This document shows, in pieces, positions 25,230 through 37,451 of a stretch of DNA of 64,000 bases (position 1 is its first letter; the number at the start of each line of letters is the position of its first letter). Source of the stretch: Cliona cf. orientalis (lineage: Eukaryota; Porifera; Demospongiae; Clionaida; Clionaidae); assembly GCA_963930775.1 (NCBI GenBank), contig OZ005699.1, positions 9,321,501 to 9,385,500 on the forward strand, given 5' to 3'. The translations under genes were made by a program, and so were the position numbers. The notes under the pieces are model-generated. The model ran no database searches, was not told the origin of the DNA, and saw only the letters and a program-made list of their open reading frames with translations.

Positions 25230-28200
25230 GGATGACTGGAGGTGTCTGCTGGTGACTCGAGGTGTTCATTGGTGACTGAAGGTGACTAGAGGTGTCTTCT
25301 GGTGACTGGAGGTGTCTGCTGGTGACTCGAGGTGTTCGCTGGTGACTCGAAGTGTTTACTAGTGACTGGAGGTGTCTGCTAGTGACTGGAGGTGTTCGCT
25401 GGTGAATGGAGGTGTCTTCTGGTGACTGGAGGTGTTCGCTGGTGACTGAAGGTGACTGGAGGTGACTAGAGGTGTCTGCTGGTGACTGGAGGTGTTCGCT
25501 GGTGACTGAAGGTGTCTGCAGGTGACTCGAGGTGTTCGTTGGTGACTCGAGGTGTTTGCTGGTGACTGGAGGTGTCTGCTAGTGACTGGAGGTGTTCGCT
25601 GGTGACTGGAGGTGTCTGCAGGTGACTCGAGGTGTTCGTTGGTGACTCGAGGTGTTTGCTGGTGACTGGAGGTGTCTGCTAGTGACTGGAGGTGTTCGCT
25701 GGTGACTGGAGGTGTCTGCAGGTGACTCGAGGTGTTCGTTGGTGACTCGAGGTGTTTGCTGGTGACTGGAGGTGTCTGCTAGTGACTGGAGGTGTTCGCT
25801 GGTGACTGGAGGTGTCTGCAGGTGACTCGAGGTGTTCGTTGGTGACTCGAGGTGTTTGCTGGTGACTGGAGGTGTCTGCTAGTGACTGGAGGTGTTCACT
25901 GGTGACTGGAGGTGTCTGCAGGTGACTCTAGGTGTTCGTTGGTGACTCGAGGTGTTTGCTGGTGACTGGAGGTGTCTGCTAGTGACTGGAGGTGTTCGCT
26001 GGTGACTGGAGGTGTTTACTAGTGACTGAAGGTGTCTGCTAGTGACTGGAGGTGTTCGCTGGTGAATGGAGGTGTCTTCTGGTGACTGGAGGTGTTCGCT
26101 GGTGACTGAAGGTGACTGGAGGTGACTAGAGGTGTCTTCTGGTGACTGGAGGTGTCTACTGGTGACTCAAGGTGTTCGCTGGTGATTGGAGGTGTCTTCT
26201 GGTGACTGGAGGTGTTCGCTGGTGACTGAAGGTGACTGGAGGTGACTAGAGGTGTCTGCTGGTGACTGGAGGTGTCTGCAGGTGACTCGAGGTGTTCGTT
26301 GGTGACTCGAAGTGACTGGAGGTGTCTACTAGTGACTGGAGGTGTCTTCTGGTGACTGGAGGTGTCTGCTAGTGACTGGAGGTGTTCGCTGGTGAATGGA
26401 GGTGTCTTCTGGTGACTGGAGGTGTTCGCTGGTGACTGAAGGTGACTAGAGGTGTTCGCTGGTGACTGAAGGTGACTGGAGGTGACTAGAGGTGTCTGCT
26501 GGTGACTGGAGGTGTCTGCAGGTGACTCGAGGTGTTTGTTGGTGACTCGAAGTGACTGGAGGTGTCTACTAGTGACTGGAGGTGTCTTCTGGTGACTGGA
26601 GGTGTCTGCTAGTGACTGGAGGTGTCTGCTAGTGACTGGAGGTGTTCGCTGGTGACTAGCGGTGTCTGCTGGTGACTGGAGGTGTCTGCTGGTGACTCGA
26701 GGTGTTCGCTGGTGACTGAAAGTGACTAGAGGTGTCTTCTGGTGACTGGAGCTGTCTCCTGGTGACTGGAGGTGTTCGCTGGTGACTGAAGGTGTTTTCT
26801 GGTGACTGGAGGTGTCTGCTGGTGACCGGAGGTGTTTGCTGGTGACTGGAGGTGTCTGCAGGTGACTCGAGGTGTTCGTTGGTGACTCGAGGTGTTTGCT
26901 GGTGACTGGAGGTGTCTGCTAGTGACTGGAGGTGTTCGCTGGTGACTGGAGGTGTCTGCAGGTGACTCGAGGTGTTCGTTGGTGACTCGAGGTGTTTGCT
27001 GGTGACTGGAGGTGTCTGCTAGTGACTGGAGGTGTTCGCTGGTGACTGGAGGTGTCTGCAGGTGACTCGAGGTGTTCATTGGTGACTCGAGGTGTTTGCT
27101 GGTGACTGGAGGTGTCTGCTAGTGACTGGAGGTGTTCGCTGATGACTGGAGGTGTTTACTAGTGACTGAAGGTGTCTGCTAGTGACTGGAGGTGTTCGCT
27201 GGTGAATGGAGGTGTCTTCTGGTGACTGGAGGTGTTCGCTGGTAACTGGAGGTGACTAGAGGTGTCTTCTGGTGACTGGAGGTGTCTACTGGTGACTCAA
27301 GGTGTTCGCTGGTGATTGGAGGTGTCTTCTGGTGACTGGAGGTGTTCGCTGGTGACTGAAGGTGACTGGAGGTGACTAGAGGTGTCTGCTGGTGACTGGA
27401 GGTGTCTGCAGGTGACTCGAGGTGTTCGTTGGTGACTCGAAGTGACTGGAGGTGTCTACTAGTGACTGGAGGTGTCTTCTGGTGACTGGAGGTGTCTGCT
27501 AGTGACTGGAGGTGTTCGCTGGTGACTGGAGGTGTTTACTTGTGACTGAAGGTGTCTGCTTGTGACTGGAGGTGTTCGCTGGTGAATGGAGGTGTCTTCT
27601 GGTGACTGGAGGTGTTCGCTGGTGACTGAAGGTGACTGGAGGTGACTAGAGGTGTCTTCTGGTGACTGGAGGTGTCTACTGGTGACTCAAGGTGTTCGCT
27701 GGTGATTGGAGGTGTCTTCTGGTGACTGGAGGTGTTCGCTGGTGACTGAAGGTGACAGGAGGTGACTAGAGGTGTCTGCTGGTGACTGGAGGTGTCCGCA
27801 GGTGACTCGAGGTGTTTGTTGGTGACTCGAAGTGACTGGAGGTGTCTACTAGTGACTGGAGGTGTCTTCTGGTGACTGGAGGTGTCTGCTAGTGACTGGA
27901 GGTGTCTGCTAGTGACTGGAGGTGTTCGCTGGTGACTAGCGGTGTCTGCTGGTGACTGGAGGTGTCTGCTGGTGACTCGAGGTGTTCGCTGGTGACTGAA
28001 GGTGACTAGAGGTGTCTTCTGGTGACTGAAGCTGTCTCCTGGTGACTGGAGGTGTTCGCTGGTGACTGAAGGTGTTTTCTGGTGACTGGAGGTGTCTGCT
28101 GGTGACCGGAGGTGTTTGCTGGTGACTGGAGGTGTCTGCAGGTGACTCGAGGTGTTTGTTGGTGACTCGAGGTGTTTGCTAGTGACTGGAGGTGTCTTCT

Positions 28201-28955
28201 GGTGACTGGAGGTGTCTGCTAGTGACTGGAGGTGTTCGCTGGTGACTAGAGGTGTCTGCTGGTGACTCGAGGTGTTTGCTGGTGACTGAAGGTGACTAGA
28301 GGTATTTTCTGGTGACTGGAGGTGTCTCCTGGTGACTGGAGGTGTTTGCTGGTGACTGAAGGTGTTCGCTGGTGATTGGAGGTGTCTGCTAGTGACTGGA
28401 GGTGTTCGCTGGTGACTGAAGTTGACTAGAGGTGACTAGAGGTGTCTTCTGGTGACTGGAGGTGTCTACTGGTGACTCAAGGTGTTCGCTGGTGATTGGA
28501 GGTGTCTTCTGGTGACTGAAGGTGACTGGAGGTGACTAGAGGTGTCTACTGGTGACTGGAGGTGTCTGCAGGTGACTCGAGGTGTTCGTTGGTGACTCGA
28601 AGTGACTGGAGGTGTCTACTAGTGACTGGAGGTGTCTTCTGGTGACTGGAGGTGTCTGCTAGTGACTGGAGGTGTCTTCTGGTGACTGGAAGTGTCTGCT
28701 GGTGACTCAAGGTATTCACTAGTGACTGAAGGTGTTTGCTAGTGACTAGAGGTGTCTGCTGGTGACTCAAGGTGTTCGCTGGTGACTCGAGGCGTTCCCT
28801 GGTGACTGAAGGTGACTAGAGGTGCCTTCTGGTGACTCAAGGTGTTTGCTAGTGACTGGAGGTGTCTACTGGTGACTGGAGGTGTCTTCTGGTGACTGGA
28901 GGTGTTCACTGGTGACTGAAGGTGACTTCTGGTGACTGGAGGTGTTCTCTGCTGA
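25230..28955. repeat. Left tandem array, 20-bp units
   Basis: About 185 units of a 20-bp repeat. Higher-order periods are visible: a 100-bp block beginning near 25561 recurs about four times and again near 26840-27110, and longer segments (about 26000-26780 and 27150-28080) resemble each other. This points to repeated unequal exchange or slippage. Open frames encoding SHQQTPPVT-type peptides are by-products of the period. Confidence 0.93.
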
Positions 28956-29615
28956 TTGGTGTGATACAAATTGTTTTACTGGCTGATGAAGTCAATGTGT
29001 TCATTATTGATGACGTGATAATGATATTAATATTACTGCAGAGACTGCAGTTTATAGATTTATTATACTGGTCAACATTGTCGTTACATAATGGACAAAA
29101 GAGCATCTATTCTTCTATTTTGTTTTAAATAAACTACTTTTACAAGGCAGTGGAAGGATTCTATGTGCATGTTAAGTATTTACAGGCCTAGAAGTGAACA
29201 GTGGCTTTGCCGAAAGTAGAGCAAGAACTCATCCAATCATTTTCTGTTAAGAACGTTAGAAATTTCTGTAGCTTCTTGTTGAATTCAATCAATAAACTTT
29301 CTTATAGCAAAATTATCAAATTGGGATACACTTTAGGTTGAAGTTCCTTGTCCTCGATCTTTTCTTTTATCGCTCGCCTCTAATTTTGTCTGGATGCCAG
29401 CAACACAACTTTTTTAGCAGAATTTTCACCAAATACTGTCACGATATGAAATACAGTAAAACCACCATGCAGTGCTTAAGTTTCATAACATGACCATAAT
29501 AATGATTGTAATGTTGACCAGTAAAATAACTGCAGTCTCTACAGTAATAGCTATTATCATTGCCATCAATAGTGAATACTTTAACTTCATCAGCCAATGA
29601 ACAATTTTTGTCACA

Positions 29616-32600
29616 CTAGTCACTGTCAATCACCAGTGAACACCTGCAGTCACCAGAGAACACGTCCACTTACTAGCAGACACCTCCAGTCACCAGAAGA
29701 CACCTTCAGTCACCAGCAAACACCTCCAGTCACAGAAGACACCTCCAGTCACCAGCAAACACCTCCAGTCACTAGCAGTCACCAGAAGACACCTCCAGTC
29801 ACTAGTAAACACCTCCAGTCACCAGCAAACACCTCCAATCACTAGCAGACACCTCCAGTCACTAGCAAACACCTCCAGTCACTAGTAGACACCTCCAGTC
29901 ACCAGAAGACACCTCTAGTCACTAGTAAACACCTCCAGTCACTAGCAGACACCTCCAGTCACCAGAAGACACCTCCAATCATCAGAAGACACCTTCAGTC
30001 ACCAGCGAACACCTCCAGTCACTAGCAGACACCTCCAGTCACCAGAAAACACCTCCAGTCACCAGAAGACACCTCTAGTCACCTTCAGTCACCAGCAAAC
30101 ACCTCAAGTCACCAGCAGACACCTCCAGTCACCAGAAGACACCTCTAGTCACAAGCGAACACCTCCAGTCACTAGCAAACACCTCCAGTCACTAGTAGAC
30201 ACCTCCAGTCACCAGAAGACACCTCTAGTCACTAGTAAACACCTCCAGTCACTAGCAGACACCTCCAGTCACCAGAAGACACCTCCAATCATCAGAAGAC
30301 ACCTTCAGTCACCAGCGAACACCTCCAGTCACTAGCAGACACCTCCAGTCACCAGAAAACACCTCCAGTCACCAGAAGACACCTCTAGTCACCTTCAGTC
30401 ACCAGCAAACACCTCAAGTCACCAGCAGACACCTCCAGTCACCAGAAGACACCTCTAGTCACAAGCGAACACCTCCAGTCACTAGCAGACACCTCCAATC
30501 ACCAGAAGACACCTCCAGTCACTAGTAGACACCTTCAGTCACTTCGAGTCACCAACGAACACTTCGAGTCACCTGTAGACACCTCCAGTCACCAGCAGAC
30601 ACCTCCAGTCACTAGCAGACACCTCCAGTCACCAGAAGACACCTCTAGTCACCTTCAGTCACCAGCGAACACCTCCAGTCACTAGCAGACACCTCCAGTC
30701 ACCAGAAGACACCTCCAGTCACTAGTAGACACCTCCAGTCACTTCGAGTCACCAACGAACACCTCGAGTCACCTGCAGACACCTCCAGTCACCAGCAGAC
30801 ACCTCCAGTCACTAGCAGACACCTCCAGTCACCAGAAGACACCTCTAGTCACCTTCAGTCACCAGCGAACACCTCCAGTCACCAGAAGACACCTCCAGTC
30901 ACTAGTAGACACCTCCAGTCACTTCGAGTCACCAACGAACACCTCGAGTCACCTGCAGACACCTCCAGTCACCAGCGAACACCTCCAGTCACCAGAAAAC
31001 ACCTCCAGTCACCAGAAGACACCTCTAGTCACCTTCAGTCACCAGCAAACACCTCCAGTCACTAGCAGACACCTCCAGTCACTTCGAGTCACCAACAAAC
31101 ACCTCGAGTCACCTGCAGACACATCCAGTCACCAGCGAACACCTCCAGTCACCAGCAGACACCTCCAGTCACCAGCGAACACTTCCAGTCACCAGAAGAC
31201 ACCTCCAGTCACTAGTAGACACCTTCAGTCACTTCGAGTCACCAACGAACACCTCGAGTCACCTGCAGACACCTCTAGTCACCAGTGAACACCTCCAGTC
31301 ACCAGAAGACACCTCTAGTCACCTTAAGTCACCAGCGAACACCTCCAGTCACTAGCAGACACCTCCAGTCACCAGAAGACACCTCCAATCACTAGTAGAC
31401 ACCTCCAGTCACTTCGAGTCACCAACGAACACCTCGAGTCACCTGCAGACACCTCCAGTCACCAGCGAACACCTCCAATCACCAGAAAACACCTTCAGTC
31501 ACCAGCGAACATCTCCAGTCACCAGCAGACACCTCCAGTCACCAGAAGACACCTCTAGTCACCTTCAGTCACCAGCGAACACCTTGAGTCACCAGCAGAC
31601 ACCTCCAGTCACCAGCAGACACCTCTAGTCACCAGCGATCACCTCCAGTCACTAGCAGACACCTCCAGTCACCAGAAGACACCTCCAGTCACTAGTAGAC
31701 ACCTCCAGTCACTTCGAGTCACCAACGAACACCTCGAGTCACCTGCAGACACCTCCAGTCACCAGCAGACACCTCTAGTCACCTCCAGTCACCTTCAGTC
31801 ACCAGCGAACACCTCCAGTCACCAGAAGACACCTACAATCACCAGCGAACACCTTGAGTCACCAGTAGACACCTCCAGTCACCAGAAGACACCTCTAGTC
31901 ACCTCCAGTCACCTTCAGTCACCAGTGAACACCTCCAGTCACCAGAAGACACCTCCATTCACCAGCGAACACCTCCAGTCACTAGCAGACACCTCCAGTC
32001 ACTAGTAAACACCTCCAGTCACCAGCGAACACCTCCAGTCACTAGCAGACACCTCCAGTCACCAGAAGACACCTCTAGTCACCTTCAGTCACCAGCGAAC
32101 ACCTTGAGTCACCAGCAGACACCTCCAGTCACCAACAGACACCTCTAGTCACCTCCAGTCACCAGAAGGCACCTCCAGTCACCTCGAGTCACCTGCAGAC
32201 ACCTCCAGTCACCAGTAGACACCTCTAGTCACCTCCAGTCACCTTCAGTCACCAGCGAACACCTCCAGTCACCAGAAGACACCTACAATCACCAGCAAAC
32301 ACCTTGAGTCACCAGTAGACACCTCCAGTCACCAGAAGACACCTCTAGTCACCTCCAGTCACCAGAAGACACCTCCATTCACCAGCGAACACCTCCAGTC
32401 ACTAGCAGACACCTCCAGTCACTAGTAAACACCTCCAGTCACCAGCAAACACCTCAAGTCACCAACGAACACCTCGAGTCACCTGCAGACACCTCCAGTC
32501 ACCAGCGAACACCTCCAGTCACCAGTGGACACATCAAGTCACCAGCAGACACTTTTAGTCACCTCCAGTCACCTTCAGTCACCAGCAAACACCTCCAGTC

Positions 32601-33613
32601 ACCAGAAGACACCTCCAATCACCAGCGAACACCTTGAGTCACTAGTAGACACCTCCAGTCACTAGAAGACACCTCTAGTCACCTCCAGTCACCTTCAGTC
32701 ACCAGCGAACACCTCCAGTCACCAGAAGACACCTCCATTCACCAGCGAACACCTCCAGTCACTAGCAGACACCTCCAGTCACTACTAAACACCTCCAGTC
32801 ACCAGCGAACACCTCCAGTCACTAGCAGACACCTCCAGTCACCAGCAAACACCTCGAGTCATCAACGAACACCTCGAGTCACCTGCAGACACCTCCAGTC
32901 ACCAGCGAACACCTCCAGTCACCAGCGGACACCTCCAGTCACCAGCAGACACTTTTAGTCACCTCCAGTCACCTTCAGTCACCAGCGAACACCTCCAGTC
33001 ACCAGAAGACACCTCCAATCACCAGCGAACACCTTGAGTCACCAGTAGACACCTCCAGTCACTAGAAGACACCTCTAGTCACCTCCAGTCACCTTCAGTC
33101 ACCAGCGAACACCTCCAGTCACCAGAAGACACCTCCATTCACCAGCGAACACCTCGAGTCACCTGCAGACACCTCCAGTCACCAGCGAACACCTCCAGTC
33201 ACTAGCAGACACCTCCAGTCACCAACGAACACCTCGAGTCACCTGCAGACACCTCCAGTCACCAGCGAACACCTCCAGTCACTAGCAGACACCTCCAGTC
33301 ACCAGCAAACACCTCGAGTCACCAACGAACACCTCGAGTCACCTGCAGACACCTTCAGTCACCAGCGAACACCTCCAGTCACCAGCAGACACCTCTAGTC
33401 ACCAGCGAACACCTCCAGTCACTAGCAGACACCTTCAGTCACAAGTAAACACCTCCAGTCACTAGCAGACACCTCCAGTCACTAGTAAACACTTCGAGTC
33501 ACCAGCGAACACCTCGAGTCACCAGCAGACACCTCCAGTCACCAGAAGACACCTCTAGTCACCTTCAGTCACCAATGAACACCTCGAGTCACCAGGAGAC
33601 ACCTCCAGTCATC
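29616..33613. repeat. Right tandem array, inverted 20-bp units
   Basis: About 200 units of the complementary repeat (ACCTCCAGTCACCAGCAGAC type). It is the inverted counterpart of the left array but differs in unit order and length, so the arms have evolved independently since insertion. Confidence 0.93.
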
Positions 33614-35067
33614 CCGCGACATTGTAGCATTGATACATAGCGCATACACGTATAGTACATGTATAATGATATGCGTCTGTACACGTGATTTAACTTGAAT
33701 TAATAAATGGTAACTGTTCTGTCTTTAATGGCTACTCAGCAGGCATGGAGCAGTGCACCATCAACATCAAGGCCTCTCTAGCTGGCCAGTATGAGTTCCC
33801 TGAGAACTCCCATCTGGTCAGTGCCATCTTCTGGCTGCGCTGTGAGGATGTGCACAAGTTCACTAAACCAATTACAGTGGAAATCCAGCACTGTGCTAAG
33901 TCAGAGAATGTTACTAATCTTAAGTTAGGCTTTGTTCGAGCTGTTTGCAGTCAGGAACAGCTCCCCTACACCTTCAAACAGCTGCCGGGGGGTAACTTCA
34001 CCAGCCACAGCTCCTATGGAGTCATTGAACTGAACAGTTTCTCTGGAGTGGGAGTAACACAAGAGGGGTTAGAGGACAGGGAATACTGTTCATAACTCTT
34101 CTATCTTGGACACCCAAATCTATGCAAAATTCATTTCGTAGTTACCTGGAATGTTGAAGCACATCTCACTGTGAGTTAGTCATCAATGCAACACAACTGC
34201 AGTTAGCTATTGTTCCCTCTAGGAGGTAATAAAGAAGTACGAAAAAGAAGGTGCTATACTTGGTCTACACCAACCTATAGAATTTGAGGCAGATGCCATC
34301 TCCCTGGACATTCCCATGGAGGGCCTCTCTATCAAGGGCTGGGAGATCACACCACTGATACGCCCTGTGGTGAGCTCTTGTGTACACCATATCCACCCAG
34401 CATAGCAACCCACTTCCCTCACTGGCTACAACCTCAGGTGACCAAGAAGCAGGTGGACAACTTTAGAGAGGGCAAGTTGACTCCATGCTGCCAGTTATTA
34501 GCTGAAGTTTCTGGAAAGAAGAAAAAGGTCCCAACTCTGAAACATCAAGTCAATCTGAGAGGAGCAAAGTATCCTAATGATGTCTTTGTCATCAACCTTC
34601 CTGCTGGAAGTATGTAACGTAATAATAATAATAATAATTACACCAACCATGATATTGTGATAGCTTCATGCATACTACTTTCTTTCACCCCCTTTTTATC
34701 TTCAGATCCTAATTCTCAACCTGCAGAGACATTAGGAGACTTGGCTGCAGCAGGTATACCAGACAAACTTATAATCTACTAGCATGACACTCACTGTGAT
34801 ATTACACTATTATACAGATCGTCCAGGTCCCCCTCCCAGTAAAAGAAGTAGACTGGATGCATCTGAACCATCTGCTTCTGGTTCATCCATAGCTGGTCCA
34901 TCTTCAGCCAATGGGATGGATACAAAACTCGGTGAGTGAAGACCAAAAGATTTGTATAATTATCATGATAATAATATTGGATATCAATGATATCACCAGC
35001 TATAGGGCTAGGGGGGGAGTGGGTATAGTGCATCGCATTGTGTGGTTTTGTTATTTATTCCTATAGC

Positions 35068-35100
35068 CAGGAGCTTATGAGCGGCGCTCATAAGCTCCTG
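35068..35100. repeat. Perfect 16-bp-arm hairpin
   Basis: CAGGAGCTTATGAGCG, one G, then its exact complement. It lies in the last intron of copy 2, with no clear target duplication. Confidence 0.9.
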
Positions 35101-35734
35101 CTGAGAATAATTTTATACTGTAGGAGGTTTCTACATTAAATCAGTGCCTCCAAGCTGCTCTCCTGTCTTTCAGTATAAATATTCCCATTTTTCAGTATTT
35201 TGTATGCGTTTTCAGTATTAACAAAGGGCTCCACATATGTTGTATGTACTGAATTCCCCCAGTTTTCAGTATTTTATCAGTATTTATGGTCAGAATTCAG
35301 TAAAAAAATACCGATAAATCCATATACTTGGAGGCACTGTTAAATATTTTATTCTTCTCACCTTTGCAGTGAAACCAGAGCTAAAAGATCTTCTAAAAGA
35401 ACTCTACACAAAAGCTTCAGAATGGATCAACATTGGTGTCTTCCTTGGCATAGACCCAGGGAAACTGGATAACATCAAGGCTGAGAATCACACAGTTCAA
35501 GATTGTCTTCGTGAGATGCTGAGGATTTGGCTGAAGGGGATTTCCTCTCCTCCCTCTTGGGCGACCATTGCTGACGCTGTTGAACTGCTAGGAGATCAAA
35601 ACCTCGCAGATCAACTGAGAACCAAATATCATGTCCCCCCACACCAAAACTAGTCTACGCCAGACAAGACTATTCCAGCAGAAATTATATTCTCACATAA
35701 TGATAATATTATGACATTGTGTATACTGATTTCC

Positions 35735-35789
35735 TAGTCTCATCCCCAGGCCACTTCCACGTTTTAAATGTTGCCTGGGGACGAGGCTA
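35735..35789. mobile_element. Tiny hairpin element (55 bp) with 9-bp target duplication
   Basis: Runs from TAGTCTCATCCCCAGGCC to TTGCCTGGGGACGAGGCTA. Exact direct repeats CTGATTTCC flank it at 35726-35734 and 35790-35798. Same family as 37418-37451. Confidence 0.85.
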
Positions 35790-37417
35790 CTGATTTCCCG
35801 TGTGGTAAGGTATCCACTCAAGTGTAGCAATCAGCATCCCTCACTGGTAGTGACAAAGAAGCAGGTGAACAATTTTACTAAATTAGAGAGAGCAACCATA
35901 CTGGAAGGAGAAAGAAGATCCCTGTCCTTAATCAAGTGCTCTTGCAAGTGGCAAGGCAGCCATACAACTTTTTTACTCTAGATCTAGAGCTATACCTGTT
36001 AATGGTAATAAGTAGCTAAGCTAGTCATGTATGTATTTGTATGGCTGAAATAGGTATGACAATAATTATTTTAGATTCTCAAGCTACACAGACGTCTGGA
36101 GATTTATCCTTTGCAGGTATACAGCTCACGATAACAATATACTTGTTTAAACCACTCGATCATTCATGCATCAGTATTATTATTATTTTATTATACACTT
36201 TCTTCATCATGCAGAAGCTGGTACCCCTCCCAAGAAGGGGCAAGTGGAAACGGAGGAAACGGAAAACGGAAACGGAAAGCTGAAACGGAAAACTGAAGCA
36301 GAAATCGGAAACGGAAAAGCTGAAATTGGGAAATGGTCGTCAACATTCGTTGCGCTAATGGCATTTTTTGCGCATGCGCGATCTGTTTGGGGTTAAGAAA
36401 TGCCAGCGTCTTTCAGCTTAGCCTGACAGCTGGATACAAGATTTCTGGCTCGTATCATAGTCTCGACCTAAGCTTGAGGATTAGGAGTAGGTAAATTATG
36501 CTAATATTTTGGCCTATAATGCTATTCTCAAATGCTCAAAAAATCCCTCAAGAAGTGCACCTATAATTTGCCCATTATGCTTAAGTTGAATAGACTATAA
36601 TGTTAACAAATGAGACGTGATGAGACTCAGTCACACTATCATAAAGTACAGCCATTTCAATTTTACACATGTTCAGATTTGAAAGTGGGTACCAGCTGAT
36701 TGATCAATCGTTTACGAGTTCATAATGTATAGTCCAGGCGTTATGACAAAGGTCAGTTAATAGCTACTTGCAATTGTGTGCCCGAAAATCCTCAAAATTT
36801 GCCAGTTGATGCCTATAATACTAGCATAATTCTCAAAATTTAATGCCGTGACGTTACACACACCTATTATGCTTAAAATTATGCCAGCGTAATTTACCTA
36901 CCCCTATTGAGGATTAGGTTATATTAATAGTGACGAGAGCTAGAGGTCTAGTTCACTGTTGGCTGCTAGCACAGCACACCACCTCCTATGGGTGAATAGT
37001 TATTACAAAGACTCCAATATGGCACCCAGACTCTGGGCCAGAGTATAAGATGCTGAATGCTAGACCAGGCAGTAAAATTTTGAAGTTGGTGAAGGAAGTC
37101 CAGAGTGACAAACTAAATATCAGTATTCAGTGGCTTAGACTCTGAGGTGATTATGGCCCTTGTTCAAGGTCAAAAGTGGCTCAAAATCTGTTATTATTAT
37201 TACCGTGCAAAGCAGCAAAAGTCTACCAAATAAAGAATCACACTGTAGTCAATAGCTACTAGTCTAACTACTTTAGGCTTGGTACAGTAACCGTTGATGA
37301 GCCCGACGGCTCACAAAATAGCTGTACAGTCTGTACTCTAGAATCACAAATGGATATCAGTGGAGTACTTTACTGAATCAGCAATCCTGATATCAGTATA
37401 GGAGTTCAGTAGTAACA

Positions 37418-37451
37418 TAGCCTCGTTGCCAGGCCCCTAGGGACGAGGCTA
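37418..37451. mobile_element. Minimal 34-bp hairpin element with 9-bp target duplication
   Basis: Starts TAGCCTCGTTGCCAGG and ends GACGAGGCTA. GTAGTAACA flanks it exactly at 37409-37417 and 37452-37460. It is nested inside the second foldback-like element. Confidence 0.85.

Larger units (their letters stand above)
25108..33736. mobile_element. Foldback-type element with ~4 kb tandem-repeat arms
   Basis: 8629 bp bounded by 9-bp direct repeats CAGCAGGCA. The ends are inverted: AGTAGCCATTAAAGACAGAA at the left and its complement at the right. About 120 bp of unique terminal sequence is followed by an array of a 20-bp unit (typical form GGTGACTGGAGGTGTCTGCT, itself two related 10-mers) at about 25230-28955. 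The complementary array is at about 29616-33613. The arms continue as diverged unique inverted repeats (28956-29080 versus 29500-29615) around a roughly 400-bp spacer. No transposase is visible, so it is non-autonomous. Long inverted repeats built of short tandem units plus a 9-bp duplication are hallmarks of Drosophila Foldback. MULE-type elements also make 9-bp duplications. Confidence 0.9.
24696..35653 (+). pseudogene. Kelch-ZU5-Death copy 2, 5'-truncated, with stop and 8.6 kb insertion
   Basis: The kelch and first helical modules are missing. Recognisable exons are 24718-25104, 33743-34170, 34223-34369, 34438-34609, 34706-34753, 34818-34931 and 35370-35653. The frame is open from ATG 24696. 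The ZU5 exon is interrupted by a foldback element, yet splicing from GC at 25105 to AG at 33742 would restore the exon exactly. An in-frame TAA at 34093-34095 (copy 1 has CAA) truncates the protein in ZU5. The later exons stay open and end in a Death domain (WINIGVFLGIDPGKLD, PPSWATIADAV) clearly different from that of copies 1 and 3. It could be a pseudogene or encode a short acidic-linker/ZU5 fragment. Confidence 0.7.

Noticed and set aside
25229-28970. CRISPR-like array of short repeats
   Set aside because: The units are contiguous 20-mers with no unique spacers, and an inverted partner array exists. It is a satellite-type arm of a foldback element in a eukaryotic gene region.
26726-29845. 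Open frames encoding Ser/His/Gln/Thr repeat proteins (SHQQTPPVT type)
   Set aside because: A 20-bp period without stop codons keeps frames open by chance; both strands and arms show it, with no start context or splice support.
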